This document shows, in pieces, positions 1-9,233 of a DNA stretch of 64,000 nucleotides. Where the stretch lies: NCBI GenBank assembly GCA_035497315.1, contig DATJDU010000002.1, positions 19,545-83,544 of the forward strand, written 5' to 3'. The translations under genes and the position numbers were made by a program. The notes under the pieces are model-generated. The model did no database searches. It was not told the DNA's origin and saw nothing but the letters and a program-made list of their open reading frames with translations. The first letter of the stretch is position 1; the number at the start of each line of letters is the position of its first letter. The DNA is from Andeanibacterium sp035497315. Lineage in GTDB: Bacteria > Pseudomonadota > Alphaproteobacteria > Sphingomonadales > Sphingomonadaceae.

Positions 1-1
1 C

Positions 2-844
2 CGAGCCGGCGCGGCGGAGATGTTCGCCGAAGTGCTCGAATCGCTCGATCCGGAGCGGCTTGGCGGACAGGTGAAAGCAGGCATCAAAGGCCAGCTCGAC
101 CGGCTGGAGGTCGCCCCCCTGCTCGGCCAGATGCTGGAGGCCGCGATCGCCGATAAGCGTCATTTGCCGGTGCTGGAAAGCCTCCTGCGCTGGGCAGGCA
201 TGACGCTGGAAGCGAACGAGGAACTGGTAAGGGGCATGATCCATGATCGTGCGAATGCGTTGCTCCGGCTCACGGGCCTTGACGAGAAGCTCGCCAATTC
301 AGTGCTGGATGGGCTCTACAAGCTGATCGCTGAATGTATCGTCGACCCAGATCATCCCCTGCGGCGCAAGGTGGAAGAAGGGCTGGAGCAGCTAGCCAGC
401 GACCTTTCCCGAGATCCGGCCATGCGTGAGCGGGTGGAGCGGATCAAGCGCGACTTGCTCGATAATCCTGCGCTGGGCCTTTGGTGGGAAGGCGTGTGGG
501 AACGCATCCGCCGATCGCTGATCGCAACGGCGCGCGATCCCGATGCTGCGCTGTCAGGCCAGTTGGGCGGGGCGCTGTTCGAACTGGGCAGTGCCCTCCG
601 TAACGATGAGGCACTGCAATTGCAGGTGAACCGCTTTGCCCGCCGTATCATGGTAGGCATCGCTACTCGCTATGGCTCGCAGATCGTGCGGCTGGTGTCG
701 GAAACTGTACGTCGCTGGGATGCGCGCACTGTGACTGACAGGATCGAGAGCGCAGTGGGCCGGGATCTTCAGTTCATCCGCGTCAACGGCACGCTGGTGG
801 GCGGGCTGGTGGGCGTGACGATCCATTTTGTCGACAGCCTGTAG
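2..844 (+). CDS. DUF445 family membrane-associated protein (5' truncated by window edge)
   Basis: The reading frame is open from the first bases of the window, so only the C-terminal ~280 residues are seen and the true start lies upstream; the first ATG at 20 is internal. The protein is alpha-helical and charged, and ends in RINGT-like residues (RVNGTLVGGLVGVTIHF) followed closely by the stop. That hydrophobic C-terminal hairpin is the hallmark of the DUF445/YjiN family, whose members usually carry membrane segments at both ends and a long helical middle. The function of the family is not established. No operon partner is visible; the next gene is convergent, 48 bp away. Family assignment is fairly sure; function is unknown. 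Confidence 0.75.
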   Translation, partial: RAGAAEMFAEVLESLDPERLGGQVKAGIKGQLDRLEVAPLLGQMLEAAIADKRHLPVLESLLRWAGMTLEANEELVRGMIHDRANALLRLTGLDEKLANSVLDGLYKLIAECIVDPDHPLRRKVEEGLEQLASDLSRDPAMRERVERIKRDLLDNPALGLWWEGVWERIRRSLIATARDPDAALSGQLGGALFELGSALRNDEALQLQVNRFARRIMVGIATRYGSQIVRLVSETVRRWDARTVTDRIESAVGRDLQFIRVNGTLVGGLVGVTIHFVDSL

Positions 845-892
845 AGGGCAGCGAAGCCCCCCTGCCGCCCCCTACAGGCTGCGCGGCGGGGC

Positions 893-1816
893 TCACGTCC
901 CGCCGAATGGTGGCATCAGAAAGAAAGGTGCCACAGTCCAATAGCTTGCCATAGGCTGCCCGGCCGCGTCCAGCGCGGGAAAAAAAGCCGCCTTGTTCAT
1001 GATCGCCTTGCAGACGGCGTCATTGGTCTTCTGCTCAAGTGATGCCCAGTGGACATTGCAGGCGGTAGGTCTGCCATCGGCGCTGACCATCACTCGGAAC
1101 TGGTTGGCCGCACCGCCCAATTTTCCGAAATCCTTGAAGCCAATGGTTCCGGACGGCAGCCATTTATTGGCTTCGCTGGCGGGCTGGACGGGACGGGTCA
1201 TGGTCCTGTGCTTTTCGGCGTCCAGACCCCATACGGTCAGCAGATCGTCGGCGCATTGCTGCAATACGCCGACCGGTGCCTTGAGGCCGCCGGTCTCGAT
1301 GCGGACGGGTTCGATTACGCCGCTGGTGATGTCGATTGCGTTCACGCCCTTGGCATAGTCCTGTTCCGCCGTGCGGTCATAGGGTGGGATTGCCAGCGGC
1401 TGGCTAGGTTGGGGCGGTGGCGGAGCCGTGCCGAATGCCTTGGGCGACGCCATGAAAATCTCGCCCAGACTGAGATATTGCTGGCCGTCGGTCGTCTCCG
1501 AACGCCAGAATGGCCCCTTGCGTTCTCCCCCGGACGGGGACAGCGTGTAACCGAACTGGTCGGACCCACGAAACATCCTGATTCCATTACCCACCAGGAT
1601 CAGACGGACCGCATTGCCGGGCTGGATTCGCTCCAGTGCAACCGAAAGCGTATCCTTCCCGTCGCTGAAACTGCGGGCCAGGCGGCAGTAATCCTCACCG
1701 AAATCGGCCTGCCAGGCACTAACAGGCTTGTACACGTGAGGTGCGCCATCATCGGCGGCGTGCGCGGTTCCGCAAAGTACGCCAAATATGCTCGCCGAAG
1801 CGAGAATCATCCTCAT
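893..1816 (-). CDS. Exported protein with TonB C-terminal-like domain, function unknown
   Basis: About 307 residues. The frame is open to a TTG at 1831, but the ATG at 1816 sits about 8 bases after GGGAG and starts directly with a signal peptide (MRMILASAS...GTAHA|ADDG), so I prefer it. The last ~90 residues (FRVMVSADGRPTACNVHW ... A.FFPALDAAGQP) have the shape of the TonB-C fold found in energy-transducer-like proteins, where a conserved Cys and a 'FxPA.D..G.P' motif recur. There is no N-terminal membrane anchor or Pro-rich spacer as in true TonB, apart from a short PPPPQPSQP run, so it is probably a periplasmic protein and not an energy transducer. It lies 91 bp downstream of etfA on the same strand, which may be coincidental. 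Specific role unknown. Confidence 0.6.
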   Translation of the reverse strand: MRMILASASIFGVLCGTAHAADDGAPHVYKPVSAWQADFGEDYCRLARSFSDGKDTLSVALERIQPGNAVRLILVGNGIRMFRGSDQFGYTLSPSGGERKGPFWRSETTDGQQYLSLGEIFMASPKAFGTAPPPPQPSQPLAIPPYDRTAEQDYAKGVNAIDITSGVIEPVRIETGGLKAPVGVLQQCADDLLTVWGLDAEKHRTMTRPVQPASEANKWLPSGTIGFKDFGKLGGAANQFRVMVSADGRPTACNVHWASLEQKTNDAVCKAIMNKAAFFPALDAAGQPMASYWTVAPFFLMPPFGGT

Positions 1817-1907
1817 GGCATTATCTCCCAATCCCTCTTTTTTCCGGACATTATCAACGGAACGAGGAGATAATCAACAAGGGATCGTTAATCCTGGGTG
1901 GCCTGGT

Positions 1908-2837
1908 TCATAATTTGCCCGTCAGTTCGGGTACGGCTGTAAAAAGATCGGCGACGAGGCCGTAATCGGCGACCGAGAAGATCGGTGCGTCCTCGTCCTT
2001 GTTGATGGCGATGATGGTCTTGGAATCCTTCATCCCCGCCAAATGCTGGATCGCACCCGAAATGCCGATGGCGATATAGAGTTCCGGTGCCACGATCTTG
2101 CCGGTCTGGCCGACCTGATAATCGTTCGGCACATAGCCGGCATCCACGGCCGCGCGGCTGGCGCCGATGGCGGCATTGAGCTTGTCGGCCAGTGGAGTGA
2201 GCACCGCCTGGAAGGTTTCCCCGTCCTTCAGCGCCCGCCCGCCCGAGACGATCACCTTGGCGCTGGTTAGTTCCGGCCGGTCGGATTTGGCGGTTTCCGC
2301 TCCGGCAAAACTCGAAAGCCCGGCATCGCCCTGCCCGGCGACGTCCTCGATCGCGGCCGAACCGCCCGTGATGGCTGCACGCGCGAAGGCCGTGCCGCGC
2401 ACGGTGATCACCAGCTTCGCATCGGTGCTTTCGACCGTGGCGATGGCATTGCCGGCATAGATCGGCCGGGTGAAGGTCTTGGGGCCTTCGACCGAGAGGA
2501 TATCGGACACCTGCATCACATCCAGCAGTGCGGCCACGCGCGGGGCGATGTTCTTGCCGGTGGTGGTGGCAGGCGCCACAAAAGCGTCGAACCCGGCCAT
2601 CAGCCCGGCCACCAGCGGCGCGACATTCTCGGCCAGTGCGTGCTCGTAAGCCGCATCGTCGGCCTTCAGCACTTTCGACACGCCGGCGACCTGCGCGGCG
2701 GCATCGGCCACGGAGGCGCAGCCCTTGCCCGCGACCAGCACGGTGACGTCGCCCAGCTTGCCCGCGGCGGTTACGGCGGCGAGAGTAGCGTCCTTGAGCG
2801 ACGCATTGTCATGTTCTGCCCAGACCAGAGTGTTCAT
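1908..2837 (-). CDS. etfA: Electron transfer flavoprotein, alpha subunit
   Basis: 309 residues, the usual length for bacterial EtfA. EtfA binds the redox-active FAD of the EtfAB heterodimer, which takes electrons from acyl-CoA and other dehydrogenases and passes them to ETF:quinone oxidoreductase. The C-terminal FAD-binding region is well conserved: SRAAVDAGYVPNDYQVGQTG, then KIVAPELYIAIGISGAIQH, then INKDEDAPIF...DYGLV.DL. The N-terminal part (MNTLVWAEHDN) matches the family start. The ATG overlaps the etfB stop by one base (TGATG), so the two subunits are translationally coupled and made together. Identification is secure. Confidence 0.97.
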   Translation of the reverse strand: MNTLVWAEHDNASLKDATLAAVTAAGKLGDVTVLVAGKGCASVADAAAQVAGVSKVLKADDAAYEHALAENVAPLVAGLMAGFDAFVAPATTTGKNIAPRVAALLDVMQVSDILSVEGPKTFTRPIYAGNAIATVESTDAKLVITVRGTAFARAAITGGSAAIEDVAGQGDAGLSSFAGAETAKSDRPELTSAKVIVSGGRALKDGETFQAVLTPLADKLNAAIGASRAAVDAGYVPNDYQVGQTGKIVAPELYIAIGISGAIQHLAGMKDSKTIIAINKDEDAPIFSVADYGLVADLFTAVPELTGKL

Positions 2838-3583
2838 CAGGCGACTCCCAATTCCTTGATCTTCGCGACCAGCTCGTCGACCGAGCTAACCTTGATGCCC
2901 GCCTTGCGCACGGGCGGTTCGCTGACCTTCAGCGTCTTGAGACGCGGCGCGGTGTCGACGCCGAAATCGGCGGGCGTCTTCGTGGCCATCGGCTTGGATT
3001 TGGCCTTCATGATGTTGGGCAGCGAGGCATAACGCGGCTCGTTGAGGCGTAAATCGGTGGTGACGATGGCCGGGAGCGACAGGCTCACCGTCTCCAGCCC
3101 GCCATCCACTTCGCGCGTGACGCTGACCTTGTCGCCCGAAACCTCCACCTTGCTGGCGAAGGTGCCCTGCGGACGGCCCATCAGCGCGGCCAGCATCTGG
3201 CCGGTCTGATTGGAATCATCGTCGATTGCCTGCTTGCCCATCACCACCAGGCCGGGCTGTTCCTCTTCCGCGATGGCCTTGAGGATCTTGGCGACGGCCA
3301 GCGGCTCCACCTCGTCATCGGTCTGTACCAGGATCGCGCGGTCGGCCCCCATGGCGAGCGCCGTGCGCAGCGTCTCCTGCGCCTTGGCGGGGCCGATGGA
3401 GACCACCACCACTTCGGTAGCCGCGCCCTTTTCCTTCAGCCGGATCGCCTCTTCGATGGCGATCTCGTCAAAGGGGTTCATGCTCATCTTCACATTGGCG
3501 AGATCGACACCGGTGCCATCCGCCTTCACGCGGGGCTTCACATTATAGTCGATCACCCGCTTCACGGGGACGAGGATCTTCAT
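2837..3583 (-). CDS. etfB: Electron transfer flavoprotein, beta subunit
   Basis: 248 residues, standard for EtfB, the AMP-binding structural subunit of ETF. It begins MKILVPVKRVIDYNVKPRVK, typical of the family, and carries the conserved NPFDEIAIEEAIRLKE segment, the MGKQAIDDDSNQTGQMLA adenine-nucleotide region, and the 'recognition loop' segment around LPAIVTTDLRLNEPRYASLP used for docking partner dehydrogenases. It is first in the etfB-etfA operon. Its start lies about 190 bp downstream of sucC, separated by a strong hairpin, so it probably has its own promoter in 3584-3700, although none could be defined confidently. Confidence 0.97.
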   Translation of the reverse strand: MKILVPVKRVIDYNVKPRVKADGTGVDLANVKMSMNPFDEIAIEEAIRLKEKGAATEVVVVSIGPAKAQETLRTALAMGADRAILVQTDDEVEPLAVAKILKAIAEEEQPGLVVMGKQAIDDDSNQTGQMLAALMGRPQGTFASKVEVSGDKVSVTREVDGGLETVSLSLPAIVTTDLRLNEPRYASLPNIMKAKSKPMATKTPADFGVDTAPRLKTLKVSEPPVRKAGIKVSSVDELVAKIKELGVA

Positions 3584-3710
3584 GGGGAGCGCATCCTTCC
3601 CTTTAGGTTCCCAAAACCGCGCCTAACCAGCCGGTTGAACGCTGCTGCCATCAGCCATTGCGCCGCCCACGCCCAAGGTCAAGGGGGCAGGACGGGCAGC
3701 TTGAAACGTA

Positions 3711-3740
3711 GCGGGCCCGGACGCTTCCGCCCGGGCCCGC
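3711..3740 (-). terminator. Probable terminator hairpin after sucC
   Basis: A perfect 10-bp stem, GCGGGCCCGG (3711-3720) with CCGGGCCCGC (3731-3740), around a 10-base loop. It lies 34 bp beyond the sucC stop and before etfB on the same strand. The stem is very GC-rich but has no long T-run behind it on the minus strand (TACGTTTCAA), so termination may be partial. Confidence 0.6.
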
Positions 3741-3773
3741 GAGATCATGCCATGTCGCCTGCGCGCCGTAGCG

Positions 3774-4973
<1,200 letters not shown>

Positions 4974-5077
4974 GTGGGGGACTCGGCTCTTTCATGGATG
5001 TGAAGGGAGTGCTTTCGCATAAGCACAATCGCCATGGCTTGAAAAGTGCCGCGCGGCCCTGCAACTGAGAAGTGCAA

Positions 5078-5881
5078 ATGATCGACCGGCAACGCCTCGA
5101 ACAGATCGTCCGCGAAGCCGGGCAAATTGCCCTGCGCCAGTGGCCTGGGGCGGGGCATAAGGTGCGAAGTTGGGAGAAGGTTCCAGGCGCCCCTGTTTCC
5201 GATGCCGATATGGAAGTGGATGATTTCCTGCGCCGCGAATTGCTGGCTCTGCTGCCGTCGGCGGGCTGGTTGTCGGAAGAGACAGCCGACCATCCCGAAC
5301 GGCTGGGCAGGGGCCTGTGCTGGCTGGTCGACCCCATCGACGGTACGCGCGATTTCCTGCGCGGACGCAGCGGATGGTCGGTCTCGGTCGCCCTGGTCAG
5401 TGCCGGGCGGCCCTTGATCGGAATGCTGGTTGCGCCTGCGCGGGGCGCTCAGCCGGATGGAGAAGAATGGTTCGGCCTTGCCGGGCAGGGCGCGTGGCTC
5501 AATGGCAGGCGGCTGGCGGCGAGTAGCCGGACCACGTTTCCCGGTTCGCGGGTTCCAGCCGATTCGCTGCCGAAGGAAGATCGCGATCTGGTGATGGTGG
5601 ACAAGCCCAACTCCATCGCCCTGCGCATCGCCATGGTAGCCGACAATCAGGCCGATCTGCTGGCGACCCTGCGCTGGGGCTATGAATGGGATATCGCCGC
5701 CGCAACTTTGATCGCGCGCGAGGCCGGGGCCTCGGTTTCCGACGCCTTCGGCCAGCCGCTGGCTTATAACAAGCGCGATCCGCGCGCCTTCGGGCTGCTG
5801 GTCTGCGCGCCTGCGATCCATCGTGCGGCAGTGGACCGGCTGGCGGAACGGGCGGCGGTGCTTTCCCGCCCGCAGGAATGA
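5078..5881 (+). CDS. Inositol-monophosphatase-family protein, probably 3'(2'),5'-bisphosphate nucleotidase (CysQ-like)
   Basis: About 267 residues. Shows the Li+-sensitive Mg2+-dependent phosphatase signature: WLSEET (first metal Glu), DPIDGTRDF (metal-binding Asp pair) and YEWDIAAA near the C terminus. Family members hydrolyse inositol phosphates or, in the CysQ branch, 3'-phosphoadenosine 5'-phosphate recycled from sulfate assimilation; the 'EWDIAA' form and overall length favour CysQ, but substrate cannot be proved from sequence. A GTG at 5072 is in frame, but the ATG at 5078 has GAGAAG five bases ahead, so it is the better start. Transcribed divergently from sucC and convergently with the OmpA gene, with a shared terminator. 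Confidence 0.85.
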   Translation: MIDRQRLEQIVREAGQIALRQWPGAGHKVRSWEKVPGAPVSDADMEVDDFLRRELLALLPSAGWLSEETADHPERLGRGLCWLVDPIDGTRDFLRGRSGWSVSVALVSAGRPLIGMLVAPARGAQPDGEEWFGLAGQGAWLNGRRLAASSRTTFPGSRVPADSLPKEDRDLVMVDKPNSIALRIAMVADNQADLLATLRWGYEWDIAAATLIAREAGASVSDAFGQPLAYNKRDPRAFGLLVCAPAIHRAAVDRLAERAAVLSRPQE

Positions 5882-5882
5882 A

Positions 5883-5919
5883 AAGGCCGGCGCACTGCCT
5901 TGTGGCAGCGGCCGGCCTT
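5883..5919. terminator. Bidirectional terminator between convergent genes
   Basis: Perfect 9-bp stem AAGGCCGGC (5883-5891) with GCCGGCCTT (5911-5919); the loop itself contains a CTGCC/GGCAG mini-stem. On the plus strand it is followed by CTTCTTT, on the minus strand by TTCATTCC, so it can serve both the phosphatase gene and the OmpA-family gene. Confidence 0.85.
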
Positions 5920-5944
5920 CTTCTTTGCCGTTGGATGGGAAGCG

Positions 5945-6637
5945 TCAGTTGCCCTGGCGGGCGGCGTTCACATCGTCCTGGCTGATCGGGGTGATCTTCA
6001 GTTCCACGCGGCGGTTCTGTGCGCGGCCGTATTCGGTGCCATTATCGGCCACCGGATAACGCTCACCATAGCCGATAGTGGCCACGCGGGCGCGCGATAC
6101 GCCGCGCATCACCAGATAATCGGCCACTGCATTGGCCCGGCGCTGCGACAGGTCGAGATTATACTGGTCGCTGCCGGTCGAATCGGTGTGGCCCATCACG
6201 TCGATCAGGCTGTCGGGATAGGTCGCCAGGCTGGTGGAGATGGAATCGAGCGTGCGCTGGAATTCCGGCTTGATCGTGGTGCTATCGACATCGAAGGTCA
6301 CACCATTGGGCAGATTGACCAGAATCGCCTTGCCATCGGGCGTTTCGGTAACATCCACGCCGCTGCCGGCGGTTTGCTCCTTCAGCTCCTTGATCTGCTT
6401 GTCCATCGTATAGCCGACTGCCGCACCGGCCACGCCGCCAATGCCGGCGCCCACGATGCGGCCTGTCTTGCCGCCGATCAGGCCGCCGAGCAAATAGCCG
6501 CCCAGTGCCCCGCCCACGCCGCCGATCGCGGTGCGCGAGACTTTCTTTTCGCCGGTATTCGGGTCGGTCACACAAGCCGTGGTGGAAAGCAGCGCGACGG
6601 CTGCGAAGCTCGATATGAAAAGGCGCGATTTCCTCAT
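5945..6637 (-). CDS. YiaD-like OmpA-family outer-membrane lipoprotein
   Basis: 230 residues from the ATG at 6637, preceded by AAAGGA at good spacing; longer in-frame starts would spoil the signal peptide. The N terminus (MRKSRLFISSF...LLSTTAC) is a lipoprotein-type signal with the Cys at about residue 22; the -3 position is Thr, a weak lipobox. DPNTGEKKVSRTAIGGVGGALGG is followed by a glycine-zipper segment (about residues 37-78), then the OmpA-C peptidoglycan-binding domain (about 110-220) with GHTDSTG, NLDLSQRRA..V..YL and NRRVEL. Architecture and wording match E. coli YiaD, a multicopy suppressor of BamD/BamA defects. Likely anchors outer membrane to peptidoglycan. Confidence 0.88.
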   Translation of the reverse strand: MRKSRLFISSFAAVALLSTTACVTDPNTGEKKVSRTAIGGVGGALGGYLLGGLIGGKTGRIVGAGIGGVAGAAVGYTMDKQIKELKEQTAGSGVDVTETPDGKAILVNLPNGVTFDVDSTTIKPEFQRTLDSISTSLATYPDSLIDVMGHTDSTGSDQYNLDLSQRRANAVADYLVMRGVSRARVATIGYGERYPVADNGTEYGRAQNRRVELKITPISQDDVNAARQGN

Positions 6638-6798
6638 GTGGAAGGTCCTTTCTGTTCTTTCGCGGGCTATAAAATGAGGAAAGCCCGCGTCAATTCCTGC
6701 TGCCAGTCCGGTCTTTACTCGCTGCTGAACGGATTGATACAGCCCGTTTGGCGGCTTGCCCGATTTGCGGGGCGGCCAGAATCTGCTAGCGGCATGGC

Positions 6799-8118
6799 GT
6801 GGCACCTTTTCCCTGGTACGATGTGGCGATTATCGCCGGGCTGATCCTGATCAACGGGGTCTTTTCTATGTCCGAACTGGCCATTGTTTCGGCCCGGCCC
6901 GCGCGGCTGCGCATGGCGGCGGAGCGGGGCAGTGCATCTGCCCGCACGGCGCTGCAACTGGCATCGGACCCGGGCAAGTTCCTCTCCACCGTACAGATCG
7001 GCATCACTCTGGTGGGCATCATCGCCGGCGCCTATTCCGGCGCCAGCCTGGGCGGCCCACTGGGAGAGCGTTTCGAGGCCTGGGGCGTGCCCGAGCGTTA
7101 TGCGCCGGAGGCCGGCTTTGCCTTTGTGATCGCGCTCACCACCTATTTCAGCCTGGTGGTGGGCGAATTGGTGCCCAAGCAATTCGCCTTGCGCGCGGCA
7201 GAGCCGATCGCGCTGCTGATGGCGCGGCCCATGGCTTTCCTGGCCAAAGCGGCGGCGCCCTTCGTGTGGCTGCTCGATACGTCATCCGTGCTTCTGATGC
7301 GGCTTCTGCGGATCAGCCATCGGGGCGAACACGGGCTGACGGCCGAAGAACTGCAGATGATCTTTGCCGAAGCGACCCGATCGGGTGCGATCGAGGAGGA
7401 TGAACGGGCAATCATGTCGGGCATCATGAAGCTGGCCAACCGCCCCGTGCGCGAGCTGATGACCCCGCGTACCGAGCTTGACTGGCTCGACCTTGCGGCG
7501 GGCGAGGCTGAAATTCGCGAGACGATCGCCGATTCGCCTCATTCGCTGCTGCCCGTGGCCGATGGTTCGCCCGACAAGATTGTGGGCGTGGTGAAAGTGC
7601 GTGAGGTGCTGGCTCTGCAATTGGCGGGCAAGCCGATCGATATCGAAGATTTGCTGCGCAAGCCCGAAGTGGTGCCCGACCAGCTCGACGCGATGGATGC
7701 GCTGCGGATGCTCCAGCAATCGGGTATCGGCATGGCCATGGTGCATGACGAATATGGCCATCTGGAAGGCATTGTCACGCCGGCCGATCTGCTGATGGCG
7801 CTGGTGGGCTCTTTCGCCAGCCACCAGGATGAAGGCGATGCGCCGCAATTGGTGGAACGGGGGGACGGATCGCTGCTGATCGCAGGTTCCATGCCGGCGG
7901 ATTTCATGGCCCTGCGGCTGGGGATCGACCTGCCGGAAGACCGCGAGTTCGCCACCGCCGCAGGCTTCGTCCTGGCAGTGCTCAAGAAGCTGCCGGTGGA
8001 AGGCGAAGTGTTCGAGGCCGACGGCTGGCGTTTCGAAGTCGTCGATATGGACGGCCTCAAGATCGACAAGCTGCTGGTCAGCGAACTGAAAGCGCCGGAG
8101 CCCGATACGGGCGATTGA
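6799..8118 (+). CDS. CNNM/CorC (HlyC-like) family membrane protein with CBS domains
   Basis: 439 residues beginning at GTG 6799 (VAPFPWYDVAIIAGLILINGVFSMSELAIV). Domains in order: DUF21/CNNM membrane domain with about four membrane spans (residues ~8-190), two CBS domains (~215-335; the first around RPVRELMTPRTELDWLDL, the second around IDIEDLLRKPEVVPDQLD) and a CorC/HlyC C-terminal domain (~345-430, DGSLLIAGSMPADFM). Members are called hemolysin-like but are now linked to Mg2+/Co2+ efflux or homeostasis. The gene is divergent from the OmpA-family gene (about 160 bp between starts) and convergent with the bamF end. Ion specificity is not deducible. Confidence 0.9.
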   Translation: MAPFPWYDVAIIAGLILINGVFSMSELAIVSARPARLRMAAERGSASARTALQLASDPGKFLSTVQIGITLVGIIAGAYSGASLGGPLGERFEAWGVPERYAPEAGFAFVIALTTYFSLVVGELVPKQFALRAAEPIALLMARPMAFLAKAAAPFVWLLDTSSVLLMRLLRISHRGEHGLTAEELQMIFAEATRSGAIEEDERAIMSGIMKLANRPVRELMTPRTELDWLDLAAGEAEIRETIADSPHSLLPVADGSPDKIVGVVKVREVLALQLAGKPIDIEDLLRKPEVVPDQLDAMDALRMLQQSGIGMAMVHDEYGHLEGIVTPADLLMALVGSFASHQDEGDAPQLVERGDGSLLIAGSMPADFMALRLGIDLPEDREFATAAGFVLAVLKKLPVEGEVFEADGWRFEVVDMDGLKIDKLLVSELKAPEPDTGD

Positions 8119-8240
8119 GGCACTTGCGACGTCTGAAGGGCAAGGCCCCGGTTCGAAGAACCGCAAGCCTGAACCTGCGCCCGGAGCAAGGCTGCGGGGG
8201 ATAGGCCGGGCCGCGGATGCGGCCGCCGGTGCCTGAGGCA

Positions 8241-8269
8241 AAACAAAAAAGGCCCGCCGAAGCGAGCCT
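8241..8269 (-). terminator. Terminator of the ileS-lspA-bamF operon
   Basis: Stem AGGCCCGC (8250-8257) with GCGAGCCT (8262-8269), seven of eight pairs, tight CGAA/TTCG tetraloop. On the minus strand it runs into TTTTTTGTTT (complement of 8241-8250), a classic Rho-independent terminator about 25 bp after the bamF stop. Confidence 0.85.
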
Positions 8270-8292
8270 CTTTCACATCGGGTGTAAACCGA

Positions 8293-8709
8293 TCACCCCT
8301 GCCCGGGGATCACGGCCTGAGCTTCGCGCCCGTCGCCCTGAGGGGCGGAAACGATGGCGCGGGTGATGGTGCCCTTGTCCACCGTGTTGGTCTGCGTATC
8401 GCCCACGGCGGTGCGGATGCCGGCCTCGGCCGCGCCCGCCCGGTCGATCGCGCTGGTTTCCACGCTGGAGCGCGGAGCAGTGCCGCCGAACAGGGCATCG
8501 AGCGCCTGCTGGCTGGCAGTGCCTTCAGCCGGGCGCGGGGCGCCAGGGGCGGGAGGCGCGAGGTTGAAATCGGGCGGAACCACCAGCGGTGCCTGGCGCT
8601 GCACTGCGAATTCATCGGGCCGCTCGCGGTTGAAGATGCTGCCCCCGCCGCAGGAAGCGAGCATTGCCGAACCGGCAAGCAGGATGAGGATCGTGGTGGT
8701 CTTGCGCAT
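8293..8709 (-). CDS. bamF: BamF-like DUF3035 lipoprotein
   Basis: 138 residues. The start MRKTTTILILLAGSAMLASC gives a clear lipoprotein signal with lipobox LASC (Cys at residue 20). The body is Pro/Ala-rich with the family segment RPDEFAV.R.APLV.PPDF.L.PP.PG.PRP, the hallmark of DUF3035; alphaproteobacterial members were described as BamF, a subunit of the outer-membrane beta-barrel assembly complex. The ATG overlaps the lspA stop by one base (TGATG). Downstream of the signal peptidase II gene that would process it, which is a sensible pairing. Family call is good; direct function in this organism is inferred. Confidence 0.85.
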   Translation of the reverse strand: MRKTTTILILLAGSAMLASCGGGSIFNRERPDEFAVQRQAPLVVPPDFNLAPPAPGAPRPAEGTASQQALDALFGGTAPRSSVETSAIDRAGAAEAGIRTAVGDTQTNTVDKGTITRAIVSAPQGDGREAQAVIPGQG

Positions 8710-9233
8710 CAATTCGTCTCCGGGGCCTTCTCGGCGCTCGTGTGATCGGGCTTTTCGCGCAGGAAGATCGCGCGGGCAAGGATAATCACCACGCCGATGC
8801 TGATCGCGGCGTCGGCAATGTTGAAGATCATGAAGGGGCGCCATGCGCCGAAATGCAGGTCTGCGTAATCGATCACGAAACCATAGACGGTCCGGTCGCG
8901 GATATTGCCCAGCGCCCCGCCCAGCACCATGGCCAGCGGCAGAATGTCCCACAGCCTGCGTTCGCGCAGCATCCACACCAGCACCACCAGCGCGATCAGC
9001 CCGGTCATGGCGACCAGGCCCCAGCGCATTTCAGCGGAAGTGGCCTGCAGCATTCCCAGCGAGACGCCGAAATTCTGCGTCCAGGTGAGGTTGAAGAAGG
9101 GCAGGATCTCGATCTGCCCGCCCGGCTGGCTGCGCAGGGCGATGGGGCCCAGCATCAGGCCCTTCACCCACAGGTCTATCGCCAGCACTACGGCGGCAAG
9201 GGCGAAACCATAAAGGCGGTTGCGCGTGAGCAT
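8709..9233 (-). CDS. lspA: Lipoprotein signal peptidase (signal peptidase II)
   Basis: 174 residues from the ATG at 9233, which overlaps the ileS stop (TGATG). LspA is an inner-membrane aspartyl protease that cleaves prolipoproteins before the lipidated Cys. Four membrane spans are visible; the conserved regions are LGGALGNIRDR (first catalytic Asp region), VIDYADLHFG and FNIADAAISIGV (second catalytic Asp). Length and motifs fit the family. The ileS-lspA order is conserved in many proteobacteria. Longer in-frame starts inside ileS are unlikely to be used. Confidence 0.96.
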   Translation of the reverse strand: MLTRNRLYGFALAAVVLAIDLWVKGLMLGPIALRSQPGGQIEILPFFNLTWTQNFGVSLGMLQATSAEMRWGLVAMTGLIALVVLVWMLRERRLWDILPLAMVLGGALGNIRDRTVYGFVIDYADLHFGAWRPFMIFNIADAAISIGVVIILARAIFLREKPDHTSAEKAPETN